A stretch of 64,000 bases of DNA from an uncultured Pseudomonadota bacterium (lineage in GTDB: Bacteria; Pseudomonadota; Gammaproteobacteria; Burkholderiales; SG8-39): positions 32,108 to 96,107 of the forward strand of contig CAIKRR010000025.1 of NCBI GenBank assembly GCA_903829815.1, in the 5' to 3' direction. The translations under genes and the position numbers were made by a program. The first letter of the stretch is position 1; the number at the start of each line of letters is the position of its first letter. A model generated the notes under the pieces. The model worked only from the letters and a program-made list of their open reading frames with translations, did no database searches and had not been told where the DNA came from. Positions 7,694-15,344 of the stretch are shown piece after piece.

Positions 7694-8958
7694 CGCGGAA
7701 TACGATCAACCCGAACGATGTCCGGGAAGATTCGGTACCAGGCCAGGGCAACCAGGAGGGTTCCGAACCCGCCCAGAACGGTTGCCGGCACCGTACCGAA
7801 CCACTCGGCCGTGGCACCCGACTCGAATTCGCCCAACTGGTTGGATGTGCCCGTAAAAAGACCGAAGGCCGCGAAAACGCGACCACGCATCTCGTCAGGC
7901 GTGGCGGTCTGTACCAGGTGGTTGCGAATCACCACGCTCACATTGTCGGCAGCACCCAGCACGACCAGCGCCGCCAGCGACAGGGCCATGCTGGTTGAAA
8001 GGGCAAAGACCATGGTGGCCAGGCCGAAGACCCCCACCGCCGTGATCATCTTGCGCCCCATGGCGCGTTGTATCGGCATGCGCGAGAGAAACCATGCTGC
8101 GGCCAAGGCACCCACTGCCGGTGCCGAACGCAGCATGCCCAGCCCCCACGGACCCACTTCGAGAATGTCACGAGCATAGACCGGTAGCAGAGCGGTGGCC
8201 CCGCCCAGCAGAACAGCCACCATGTCGAGCGATATCGCCCCGAGCAGAACCGGGCGGTCGCGAATGAAGGCAAGCCCCGAGAAAACCGATTCGAGCGTCG
8301 GTGCACCGTGCAGGGCACCGCGCCGCCGCGCCGGCATCATCAGCATGGCGACGAGCGCCAGCACCGACAGGACAGCGCCGATTGCGTAGGGCGCAATGTC
8401 CGATTGGGCAAACAGCAGTCCGCCGAGTGCGGGGCCAAGGATATTGGCCACCTGCCCTGCCGAGGACGAGGACGCAATACCGCGCGAGAGCAGCCGGTCA
8501 GGGAGGAGGCTGGGCAACATCGCGGCCATGGTCGGTTGATCGAAGGCGCGCACGCAGCCCACGACAAGGGCCGCCGCATAGATGAGCCAGGCGTTCAGCG
8601 CACCCAGCGCCGTCCCCAGCGCAAGCAGCACCAGGGTCACCGCCTGCACGATGTCGCAGACGGCAACGACCAGGCGCCGATCGTGCCGATCGGCCACATG
8701 CCCAACCACGAAGGTCAGTGGAACAATGGGCAGAAATTGCACCAGACCGATGATGCCAAGACTCCATGCACTGTCGGTGATGACATAGAGTTGCCAGCCG
8801 ATCGCCACGCTGGCCATGCGAAAGGCAAGCGTGGCGAGCACCTTGCCATTCCAGTGCAGCAGAAACGGACGGTGCGAAAAGAGCGCATCGCCCGCGGCAT
8901 CGCTCGCGCCGGGGGCGGCCGAGGCAGTCGTTTCAGGATCCGGATCAGCGGCAGGCAT
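7690..8958 (-). CDS. MFS transporter (drug/siderophore-exporter-like)
   Basis: Major facilitator of 422 residues with about 12 hydrophobic segments. Motif A-like GHVADRHDRR follows TM2 and the central cytoplasmic loop is around PARRRGALHG; the layout resembles EntS/DHA3 proteins. A roughly 25-residue Ala/Asp/Pro-rich N-terminus precedes the first membrane helix. Its stop codon overlaps the start of the RuBisCO-like gene, so it probably moves the substrate or product of that enzyme. The start at 8958 lies inside a 13-base tandem repeat and no clear ribosome-binding site is visible, so the N-terminus is the weak part of this call. Confidence 0.85.
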   Translation of the reverse strand: MPAADPDPETTASAAPGASDAAGDALFSHRPFLLHWNGKVLATLAFRMASVAIGWQLYVITDSAWSLGIIGLVQFLPIVPLTFVVGHVADRHDRRLVVAVCDIVQAVTLVLLALGTALGALNAWLIYAAALVVGCVRAFDQPTMAAMLPSLLPDRLLSRGIASSSSAGQVANILGPALGGLLFAQSDIAPYAIGAVLSVLALVAMLMMPARRRGALHGAPTLESVFSGLAFIRDRPVLLGAISLDMVAVLLGGATALLPVYARDILEVGPWGLGMLRSAPAVGALAAAWFLSRMPIQRAMGRKMITAVGVFGLATMVFALSTSMALSLAALVVLGAADNVSVVIRNHLVQTATPDEMRGRVFAAFGLFTGTSNQLGEFESGATAEWFGTVPATVLGGFGTLLVALAWYRIFPDIVRVDRIPR

Positions 8959-8997
8959 CAGCGGCAGGCATCAGAGGTGGGCATCAGAGGTGGGCAT
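8946..8997. repeat. Four tandem 13-bp repeats at the MFS start
   Basis: Four consecutive 13-base units: cagcggcaggcat twice (8946-8958, 8959-8971) then cagaggtgggcat twice (8972-8984, 8985-8997). Each unit puts an ATG on the minus strand, and each ATG is part of TGATG. The three upstream ATGs each open an eight-codon mini-frame closed by TGA; the last ATG (8958) opens the MFS gene. Because 13 is not a multiple of three, loss or gain of a unit changes which ATG is in frame upstream. Confidence 0.85.
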
Positions 8998-9159
8998 GAG
9001 GGACAGCAAAGTGGTCCGCACACGGCGGGGTTGCCGCGATTATGCGCGAGAGTGCACACCGCAGACGAGCCTGGCACCTGCGTCGGCCCTTCGATGGCAG
9101 GTCAGGGCTATGGTTAGAATGCTGCATCAGGCAATGATCGCCTCGGAGAGACATCGGAC

Positions 9160-10152
9160 ATGAACCTGCAACTGAGCGTCGGCATGGCCGCCAACCCGCG
9201 CACCTGGGCCCTCTTTGATGGGCGTGTAAAACCCGACGCCATCGACCTCGTGCCAAGCCCGGTGTTTGCCTCGGAACTGTTCTGGCGGCAATTGAAATTC
9301 GCCGATTTCGACGTCTCGGAGATGTCGATGTCGACACTGATGATGGCCTGCGCTGGCGGGGATGATCGGTGGGTCGGCCTGCCGATCTTCACGACCCGGC
9401 GAATGTTTCACACCACGATCCTGGTGCGTCGTGATTCAGGCATCGAATCGCCAGCCGACCTGCGCGGCAAACGGGTCGGGGTGCCCGAGTACCAGCAGAC
9501 CGCAGCCCTGTGGACCCGCGGGGCTTTGCAGCATGAATTTGGTGTCCATGCGCGCGACATCGACTGGTGGATGGAGCGCATACCGACGCACAGTCACCGC
9601 GGAGCGGTAGGCTTTGACGCGCCGCCAGGCATCACGATCAACCAGATTCCAGTCGAAAAGAACATCGGCTCGATGATGATCTCAGGCGAGTTGCAGGCCG
9701 TCGTCCATTACATCGTCGATCCGAACCTCATCGACCGCAGCACCGCCGACCTGTGGCATCACCCCGATATTCGCCCACTGTTTCCCGACCCGGTGGCCGA
9801 GGGCATCCGCTACCACGCCAAGACCGGCTTGCTGCCGATCAACCATGGCATGGTGATCCGGCGCGAGATCGTCGAGCGACACCCGTGGGTGGTTCTGAAC
9901 CTGCTCAAGGCCTTTGAACGGGCCAACGACATTGCCGAGCGCGAACGCCAGGAACACTGCGCCTACCACGTGGCCACCGGCATGGTGCCTCTGGGCAGTC
10001 AGCAGGGCCTGCGCACCCAACTGATTCGCCATGGCGTGCAGGCCAACCGCCTGGTCCTTGAAACCGCAGCCTGCTTCTCGCACGAGCAGGGCCTCACGCC
10101 GCGCCTCATGACCCTGCCCGAACTCTTTGCAAAGAGCACCCTCGATCAGTAA
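9160..10152 (+). CDS. 4,5-dihydroxyphthalate decarboxylase-like / NMT1-type binding-fold protein
   Basis: A 330-residue protein with the periplasmic-binding-protein-like fold that annotation pipelines call 4,5-dihydroxyphthalate decarboxylase (Pht5). Recognisable parts are the N-terminal strand MNLQLSVGM, FADFDVSEMSMSTLM, the LRGKRVGVPEYQQTAALWTRGALQHEFGV segment typical of NMT1/THI5-like receptors, and RHPWVVLNLLKAFE. No signal peptide is visible, so it is probably cytoplasmic, which fits an enzyme better than a receptor. GGAGAG stands about 10 bases before the ATG. It is divergent from the MFS gene and its closest relative in the window is the protein at 39809. Substrate is unknown; a phthalate-like ring acid is an inference from the family name. 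Confidence 0.75.
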   Translation: MNLQLSVGMAANPRTWALFDGRVKPDAIDLVPSPVFASELFWRQLKFADFDVSEMSMSTLMMACAGGDDRWVGLPIFTTRRMFHTTILVRRDSGIESPADLRGKRVGVPEYQQTAALWTRGALQHEFGVHARDIDWWMERIPTHSHRGAVGFDAPPGITINQIPVEKNIGSMMISGELQAVVHYIVDPNLIDRSTADLWHHPDIRPLFPDPVAEGIRYHAKTGLLPINHGMVIRREIVERHPWVVLNLLKAFERANDIAERERQEHCAYHVATGMVPLGSQQGLRTQLIRHGVQANRLVLETAACFSHEQGLTPRLMTLPELFAKSTLDQ

Positions 10153-10183
10153 TGCGGACGCAGACGCAGACTCGAAGGTGCCT

Positions 10184-10603
10184 TCAGCGCGAATCGGTTC
10201 GGGCGACGGTCGCCTGATACTCGGCGACATGCACGCGAACAGTCTTTTCAAACGCATCGATAAGCGACTCGGCACGCTCGGTGAGAAGCACCAGCGAGCG
10301 ACGCCGGTCGCGCATATCGGTCGACATGTACAGAAAATGCCGTCGGACCAGTTGATCAACGTGATACTTCACCACGGTCTTGGGACGAGAAAGATCGGCC
10401 TGCAAACTCTTCAGCGAAGGACTGCGCCCCGCCGCACGCTCCCACACCACGACCCTCAGAATCTCGATGTCGGTCAGGCTGAGCTGAGCGCCGCTTCCCC
10501 AACGGGCTTCGCGAAACAGCTGGGTCAGCAAGTTCAACCCCGGGGCCGCGCCACAGCCGGATACGGCCGACCCGCATCTCATGAGATTGGCCTCGTGTCG
10601 CAC
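10184..10603 (-). CDS. MarR-type winged-helix transcriptional regulator
   Basis: Small DNA-binding protein of 139 residues. The pattern is that of a winged helix-turn-helix: LSLTDIEILRVVVWERAAGRSPSLKSLQADLSRPKTVVKYHVDQLVRRHFL, with a recognition helix around residues 73-86, followed by a basic wing DMRDRRRSLVLLTE and a C-terminal helix for dimerisation. MarR proteins usually respond to phenolic or aromatic acids. The start may be the first ATG (10603) or the Met at residue 8. It lies 21 bases downstream of the histidine-kinase-like gene on the same strand, so the two are probably co-transcribed. Confidence 0.75.
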   Translation of the reverse strand: MRHEANLMRCGSAVSGCGAAPGLNLLTQLFREARWGSGAQLSLTDIEILRVVVWERAAGRSPSLKSLQADLSRPKTVVKYHVDQLVRRHFLYMSTDMRDRRRSLVLLTERAESLIDAFEKTVRVHVAEYQATVARTDSR

Positions 10604-10624
10604 GCCTTCAAGTTTGACGCCACG

Positions 10625-11374
10625 CTAGGCTCGGCCATCCGCCGCGCAACCCGCCGCGCCTGACGCCAGTGGCACGGCCAGCCTGAAGGCGGCACCGTGA
10701 CCTGGCTGGGAACGCACTTCGATGTCGCCGCCCAAGGCTCGTGCCAACTCGCGACCGACCGCAAGGCCCATCCCCGAGCCACCAAAGCGCTTGTGCACGG
10801 CCTTGTCAGCCCGCTCGCCAGGCTTGAATATCCTCTCGAGTGCGCCTTTCTCGATACCCACTCCATCATCAATCACTTCAAGCGCAAGGTACTCGCGCCC
10901 GAGCGCAGTGCGGCCAACTGACACATGAACCCAGACATTCCCGCCAGCAGCGAACTTGAGGGCGTTGCTGATCAATGCCGCGACGATCTGACGAACATGG
11001 GGCGCATCACCCACGACGACGCCGGGTACCTCGCCTGCGCATTCAAGGTGAATACGGGTACCCGCTTTCGCGGCCAGCGATCGCCAGGCAGCGAGCCACG
11101 CCGCAATATCACATCGTGGCGCCCATGGCTGCAATGAGATGACCCAGTGAACGGTTGCCGGTTCGGCGCCATCGTGTTCACTTGAAAGAACCAGGTCATC
11201 GATGATCCGATGGGCATCGGCCGCCGCAACCTGGATGGCGTGCACCGACTCTCGGTCGGAAGACGAGAGCCCAGCCGGCTCGACCATGGCGGCAAGCCCC
11301 GCGATGATATGCAGACAGGTGCGCACTTCATGAGTGGCATAAGCAATGGCATCAAAACCCGGTCGCACCCGCAT
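10625..11374 (-). CDS. Sensorless histidine kinase-like protein (HisKA + HATPase)
   Basis: A 249-residue protein consisting only of a kinase core. The dimerisation and phosphoacceptor helix is ATHEVRTCLHIIAGL with His15. The ATP lid follows: N-box NALKFA, G1 box DDGVGI, F-box region IFKPGE and G2 box GGSGMGLAVGREL. There is no membrane segment, PAS or GAF domain and no receiver domain or partner regulator beside it; the next gene is MarR-type. GGAG about 6 bases before the ATG supports the start. It could be an orphan cytoplasmic kinase, a phosphotransfer partner of the hybrid kinase at 15345, or a regulator of the MarR protein; none of this is shown by sequence. Confidence 0.75.
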   Translation of the reverse strand: MRVRPGFDAIAYATHEVRTCLHIIAGLAAMVEPAGLSSSDRESVHAIQVAAADAHRIIDDLVLSSEHDGAEPATVHWVISLQPWAPRCDIAAWLAAWRSLAAKAGTRIHLECAGEVPGVVVGDAPHVRQIVAALISNALKFAAGGNVWVHVSVGRTALGREYLALEVIDDGVGIEKGALERIFKPGERADKAVHKRFGGSGMGLAVGRELARALGGDIEVRSQPGHGAAFRLAVPLASGAAGCAADGRA

Positions 11375-11498
11375 ATCGCGCTCCAGCGATCGCTGCTCGT
11401 AGAATATCTACGGCCAATTAATATAAGGGGTGCGAGTTGTCGAGTCTCTTGAAACAGGTCTGATTCCTGCACCAATTCCCAATCTGGGCAGACAGCGC
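11375..11498 (-). promoter_or_regulatory. Leader of the kinase/MarR pair, with an AT-rich candidate promoter
   Basis: This 124-base gap holds the only strongly AT-rich stretch for several kilobases (about 11402-11428, CCTTATATTAATTGG on the minus strand), plus a 12-base palindrome CAGCGATCGCTG at 11384-11395 just before the kinase start. A promoter reading leftward toward the kinase is likely, but I cannot assign -35 and -10 boxes with confidence. Confidence 0.3.
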
Positions 11499-12773
11499 TC
11501 AAGCGCCGCCTGTGCGGGCAGATGTCTCGGTCGGTTGATGCCCGAGGTCGATGACCACTGTCATGCCCCAGGTAACCAAGGGCCAGACAAGGACGGGCGC
11601 AAAGGCCATGAGTGGCAGGCCGGTGAGGTCCCACAAGAAGCCACCCAGCACGGGCGTCACGACCGCGCAGGAATAACTGAGGGTAAACATGGCAGCAGCC
11701 GTGCGATGCACATCGTCGGGGGCCGACAGCAGCGCCGGGAGGGCAAAGCACAACACGAAAGTGATCGTCGTGGCGCCGCCAAAGAGGAAGGCAAAAGCCA
11801 CCATGAGAGGGCCGTGAGTAAACAGCACCCCCAGCATGCCGGCCAGAGCGAGCATCGCACTCACCACGTAGGCAGCACGCTGGCGCCCCCAGCGCCCCGC
11901 CACCGCCAGCATCAGGAAGGAACCCGGAATCTGCCCCAGGTTGAGCGAAGTCAGCAGGGTAGACACCCAGTCAGCTTCGCCCCGCGAGACAAGGTAATCG
12001 GGCAGAAAGAAGTTCATCGTGAAATAAAGGCTGTTGACACTCCCGGTGAGGAGCCCCAGTTGCCACACCAAGGGCTTTCGCCAATCGGGCCACCAGCGTC
12101 GTCCGTTCATGAGGGCGCCGCCTTGTCCGCTCCCGGGTGCACGCCCCGGTGCGCCCGCCTGCGCCCGGCCCGAGCGCCCCCCCGGCAGACCCGGGGCCAT
12201 CGCCCACACCGCGATCGCGATCACCACCACGGGCAGCGCCCAGACCAGCAGGCTGCGCCGCCAGTCGCCATCGACCAGTGGCAGCACGAGCGCGGGCGTT
12301 GCCCACACGGCAATCACCTGCCCGACCAGAAGGCCGCTCATGTACATCGCGGTGGCGTAGCCGATTCGGCGAGGCATCCAGGTACGCACCAGTTGCGGCA
12401 TGGCCGGCTGCATGATCGACAAACCGAGCCCCATCACGACAGTTGCAGCGAAGAGTTCGCCAGAACCCGCCACGCCGGCACGCAGCGCCGAGGCCGCTGC
12501 TGCAACCAGCATCCCGGCCACGATGGTGACAGGCGCCCCAAGCCGCGCGACGAACAGCGCTCCCGGTATCGCAGCCAGGGCGAGGAGCAGCGAGGGCAGC
12601 GCCGAGAGAATGCCGACCTGGGTTTGCGAGAGCGCGAGGTCGGCATGCAACTGGGGAATGATGGGCGGCACCACCAGAATCGACAGGCGCATGCACACGC
12701 CACTCAGCCAGAGGAGCGCGAGACAAAGCCCGTCCTTGTTGCCCAGAACCGCCCCTCGACCCGAATCTGCCAT
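11499..12773 (-). CDS. MFS transporter, CynX/NimT-like
   Basis: Major facilitator of 424 residues with 12 predicted membrane segments. It resembles the cyanate/nitroimidazole transporter group (CynX/NimT): LWLSGVCMRLSILVVPPIIPQLHADLALSQTQVGILSALPSLLLALAAIPGALFVARLGA covers TM1-TM2 and the family motif. The ATG at 12773 is favoured over upstream ATGs by a strong GGAGGAG eight bases before it. The central loop (about residues 180-200) is rich in Gly, Arg and Ala. It is divergent from the LivK-type receptor at 12930 and its substrate is unknown. Confidence 0.85.
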   Translation of the reverse strand: MADSGRGAVLGNKDGLCLALLWLSGVCMRLSILVVPPIIPQLHADLALSQTQVGILSALPSLLLALAAIPGALFVARLGAPVTIVAGMLVAAAASALRAGVAGSGELFAATVVMGLGLSIMQPAMPQLVRTWMPRRIGYATAMYMSGLLVGQVIAVWATPALVLPLVDGDWRRSLLVWALPVVVIAIAVWAMAPGLPGGRSGRAQAGAPGRAPGSGQGGALMNGRRWWPDWRKPLVWQLGLLTGSVNSLYFTMNFFLPDYLVSRGEADWVSTLLTSLNLGQIPGSFLMLAVAGRWGRQRAAYVVSAMLALAGMLGVLFTHGPLMVAFAFLFGGATTITFVLCFALPALLSAPDDVHRTAAAMFTLSYSCAVVTPVLGGFLWDLTGLPLMAFAPVLVWPLVTWGMTVVIDLGHQPTETSARTGGA

Positions 12774-12929
12774 TGCCTGCGCTCCTCCACGCTCTCGAGG
12801 CATCGACGCACCGGGGCGATGCGCACGATCGACGCGCCCGAACCCCATTGGAGACGGGCTCGGCGGCAAGGCCCGATGCCCGCCGCGCGTTATGATGCGC
12901 CCATTATCAATACTCGACCGGAGACCTGC

Positions 12930-14132
12930 ATGAAACTTCGTGCCCCAGCGCGCGCCCTCATACCGACCCTGATCGCCACCAGCGTGCTGGCCGCCTCACC
13001 GGCCCTGGCGCAGACCGTGAAGATCGGTTTCATCAGCACCTACAGCGGACCTGGCGCCGCCCAGGGCGACCAACTCGACCGCGGGGTCAAACTCTTCATG
13101 AAGCTGCGTGGCAATGAGTTGCCACCCGGAGTCAAGGTGGAGATCATCACCCGCGATGACACCGGGGCAAACCCCGATGTGGCCAAGCGCATCACCCAGG
13201 AACTGATCGTGCGGGACAAGGTGCAGTTGCTCACCGGCATCGTGTGGACACCCAATGCCGCCGCCATTGCCCCGCTGACTGCCGAAGCCAAGGTTCCGTT
13301 CGTGAGCATGAACGCATCCGGTGCCCTCATCCTGAATCAGTCGCCCTACATGGCTCGCCTGTCGTTCACGCTCTGGCAATCAGCCTACCCACTGGGTCAG
13401 TGGGCAGCAAAGCAGTACAAGCGTGCCTACACCGCGGTCACCGACTACGCCCCGGGGCATGAGGCCGAAGAAGGATTCATCCGTGCGTTCAAGGAGTCAG
13501 GTGGTGAAGTAGTCGGTTCGGTGCGCATCCCGCTCGCCAACCCGGACTTCGTACCCTACATGCAGCGCATCAAGGATGCCAAGCCTGACGCGCTCTTTGC
13601 CTTCAACCCGGCGGGCAAGTCGGCCACGGCCATGATGAAGGCCTATGGTGACCTGGGTCTGGCGAAAGCCGGCATCCGCTACATCGGCACTGGCGACATC
13701 ACCACCGATGAAGAGTTGCAGAACATGGGCGATGAGGCCCTGGGCGTGATGACGGTGCACCACTATTCGGCCGCTGCAGATCGGCCCGCCAACAAAGCCT
13801 TTGTTGCCGCCTATCACAAGGAGTTTGGCGACAACCAGAACCCCGGCTTCATGGTGGTGGATGCCTGGGACACGATGGATGCCCTCTTCACCGCCATTCG
13901 CGAACAAGGCGGCAAGATCGATCCGGATCGAACGATGGACATCCTCAAGCGCTATCGCAACACCAACAGCCCGCGCGGCACGGTCTCGATCGATCCGGCT
14001 ACCCGCGAGGTGATCAACCCCGAATACCTGCGCGAAGTGCGACGTGTCAATGGCAAGCTGGCCAACGTGGAACTCGAGACGATCACCACGGCCATCAAGG
14101 ATCCGCTCAAGGAACTGACTCAGAAGAAATAG
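12930..14132 (+). CDS. Orphan LivK-type ABC substrate-binding protein
   Basis: Type I periplasmic binding protein of 400 residues from the branched-chain amino acid/amide/aromatic-acid receptor family. The signal peptide MKLRAPARALIPTLIATSVLAASPALAQ is cleaved at ALAQ. The family strand VKIGFISTYSGPGAAQGDQ follows, with DDTGANPDVAKRITQELI and a GIVWTPNAAAIAPLTAEAKVPFVSMNASG ligand region. The ATG at 12930 has GGAGA 6 bases upstream; a much longer in-frame stretch upstream is antisense to the MFS gene and rejected. No permease or ATPase genes are adjacent, so it must share a Liv system elsewhere or act alone. Confidence 0.9.
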   Translation: MKLRAPARALIPTLIATSVLAASPALAQTVKIGFISTYSGPGAAQGDQLDRGVKLFMKLRGNELPPGVKVEIITRDDTGANPDVAKRITQELIVRDKVQLLTGIVWTPNAAAIAPLTAEAKVPFVSMNASGALILNQSPYMARLSFTLWQSAYPLGQWAAKQYKRAYTAVTDYAPGHEAEEGFIRAFKESGGEVVGSVRIPLANPDFVPYMQRIKDAKPDALFAFNPAGKSATAMMKAYGDLGLAKAGIRYIGTGDITTDEELQNMGDEALGVMTVHHYSAAADRPANKAFVAAYHKEFGDNQNPGFMVVDAWDTMDALFTAIREQGGKIDPDRTMDILKRYRNTNSPRGTVSIDPATREVINPEYLREVRRVNGKLANVELETITTAIKDPLKELTQKK

Positions 14133-14304
14133 CGTCCTGACCCGCCCCGCGTGCAAACGGCTCGAGCCCCTGGTCGATGAAACACTAGCTCGCTTTCCGA
14201 TCAGCATCGGGGTACGCTCGCGTTGACGATAGGCCACAACGCACATGGGGCTTGATGCCCCTTGTCTGGCAGCACTACACCGATGCAATGGGGACACGCA
14301 GAGC

Positions 14305-15339
14305 ATGATCAGGATCGTTGTCGTTGGAACCGGGTGGTGGGGCATGGAGCTGGGCAAGGCGGCCCTGGGGGCGACTGACCGGGTGGAACTCGCTGGCTGC
14401 TGCTCGCTCAATCGCGGCGAGTGCGAGCGCTTCCAGAAGCAATTTGGCGGCAGCATCTACGAACACTATGGTGAGGTTCTGGCAGACCCGCGAGTCGATG
14501 CAGTCCTGCTCGCGACGCCGCACTCGTTGCACTGGACCCAGATCATCGAAGCGGCCAACGCCGGCAAGCATGTCTTCTGCGAAAAGCCCTTTACCCTTGA
14601 TGTCGAGACGGCGTCACGGGCCATGTACGCCTGCGAAGACCGGGGTGTGGTCCTGGCCATCGGCCACAACCGGCGCTATCTGCCAGGCGCGCGACTGCTG
14701 AAGTCGCTGGTCGATACCGGCGAGGCCGGCACCATTGTCCATGTAGAGGCCAACTACTCCGGCTCGGTCGAGGGTCGCTATCCGCCCGGGCACTGGCGCG
14801 TCACGCAATCCGAACTGCCCGCGGCAGGCATGACGCCCATGGGATTGCACATGGTGGACATGATCGGGTGGATTCTGGGACCGATAGCGCGCCTTGCCGC
14901 CATCACGCGGCATCGGATCATCTCTTACCCTCTCGATGACACCTGCGCAGCCTTGTTTGAACTGACCAGCGGCCCGACCGGTCAGATTGCCTCACACCTG
15001 GCATGCGCACTGGCAGCCAGCATCCGCATATACGGCACAAAGGCAAACATCGAAGCGCGCAATAATTTTACCGAAGTTCGCATCGACCCAGCCAATCCGG
15101 CTGCGGCAAGCATCCAGCACCGATTCAGTGTCGACGAAAGTCTCATCTTCGGGCTGCGTGCCCTGGCAGATGCCTGCGAGGGTATCGCAGCCTTTCCGGT
15201 GCATCCGATTGAGGCGCTGCGCAATGTCGCAGTACTGCAGGCGATCGGTGAGTCGGCGCGAGCGCGCGGACAATGGGTCGACGTACGTCAGGAGCCGTTC
15301 AGCCGCACGGAACTCGCCGGCCAGCCCCCCCCTCAGTGA
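14305..15339 (+). CDS. Gfo/Idh/MocA family NAD(P)-dependent oxidoreductase
   Basis: A 344-residue dehydrogenase. The N-terminal Rossmann motif is VVVGTGWWGMELGKAAL (about residues 5-21), with CSLNRGE after beta-2, LLATPHSLHW and the family signature HVFCEKPFTLD, where the Lys of EKP is catalytic in characterised members. The C-terminal substrate domain contains VHVEANYSGSVEGRYPPGHWRV and GLHMVDMIGWILGPI. Known relatives oxidise or reduce sugars, inositols or trans-dihydrodiols of aromatics. It starts at MIRIVVV; upstream in-frame residues do not resemble the family. It ends 5 bases before the hybrid kinase start, so the two are probably co-transcribed. Confidence 0.88.
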   Translation: MIRIVVVGTGWWGMELGKAALGATDRVELAGCCSLNRGECERFQKQFGGSIYEHYGEVLADPRVDAVLLATPHSLHWTQIIEAANAGKHVFCEKPFTLDVETASRAMYACEDRGVVLAIGHNRRYLPGARLLKSLVDTGEAGTIVHVEANYSGSVEGRYPPGHWRVTQSELPAAGMTPMGLHMVDMIGWILGPIARLAAITRHRIISYPLDDTCAALFELTSGPTGQIASHLACALAASIRIYGTKANIEARNNFTEVRIDPANPAAASIQHRFSVDESLIFGLRALADACEGIAAFPVHPIEALRNVAVLQAIGESARARGQWVDVRQEPFSRTELAGQPPPQ

Positions 15340-15344
15340 GGACA

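Noticed and set aside
11430..12929. A 500-codon open frame running into the LivK-type gene at 12930
   Set aside because: It is antisense to a clear MFS transporter, has no family features, and the signal peptide plus ribosome site at 12930 mark the true start.
14247..14261. Hairpin GGGGC-TTGAT-GCCCC after the LivK-type gene
   Set aside because: The stem is only five bases, lies over 110 bases after the stop and has no T-tract; too weak to call a terminator.
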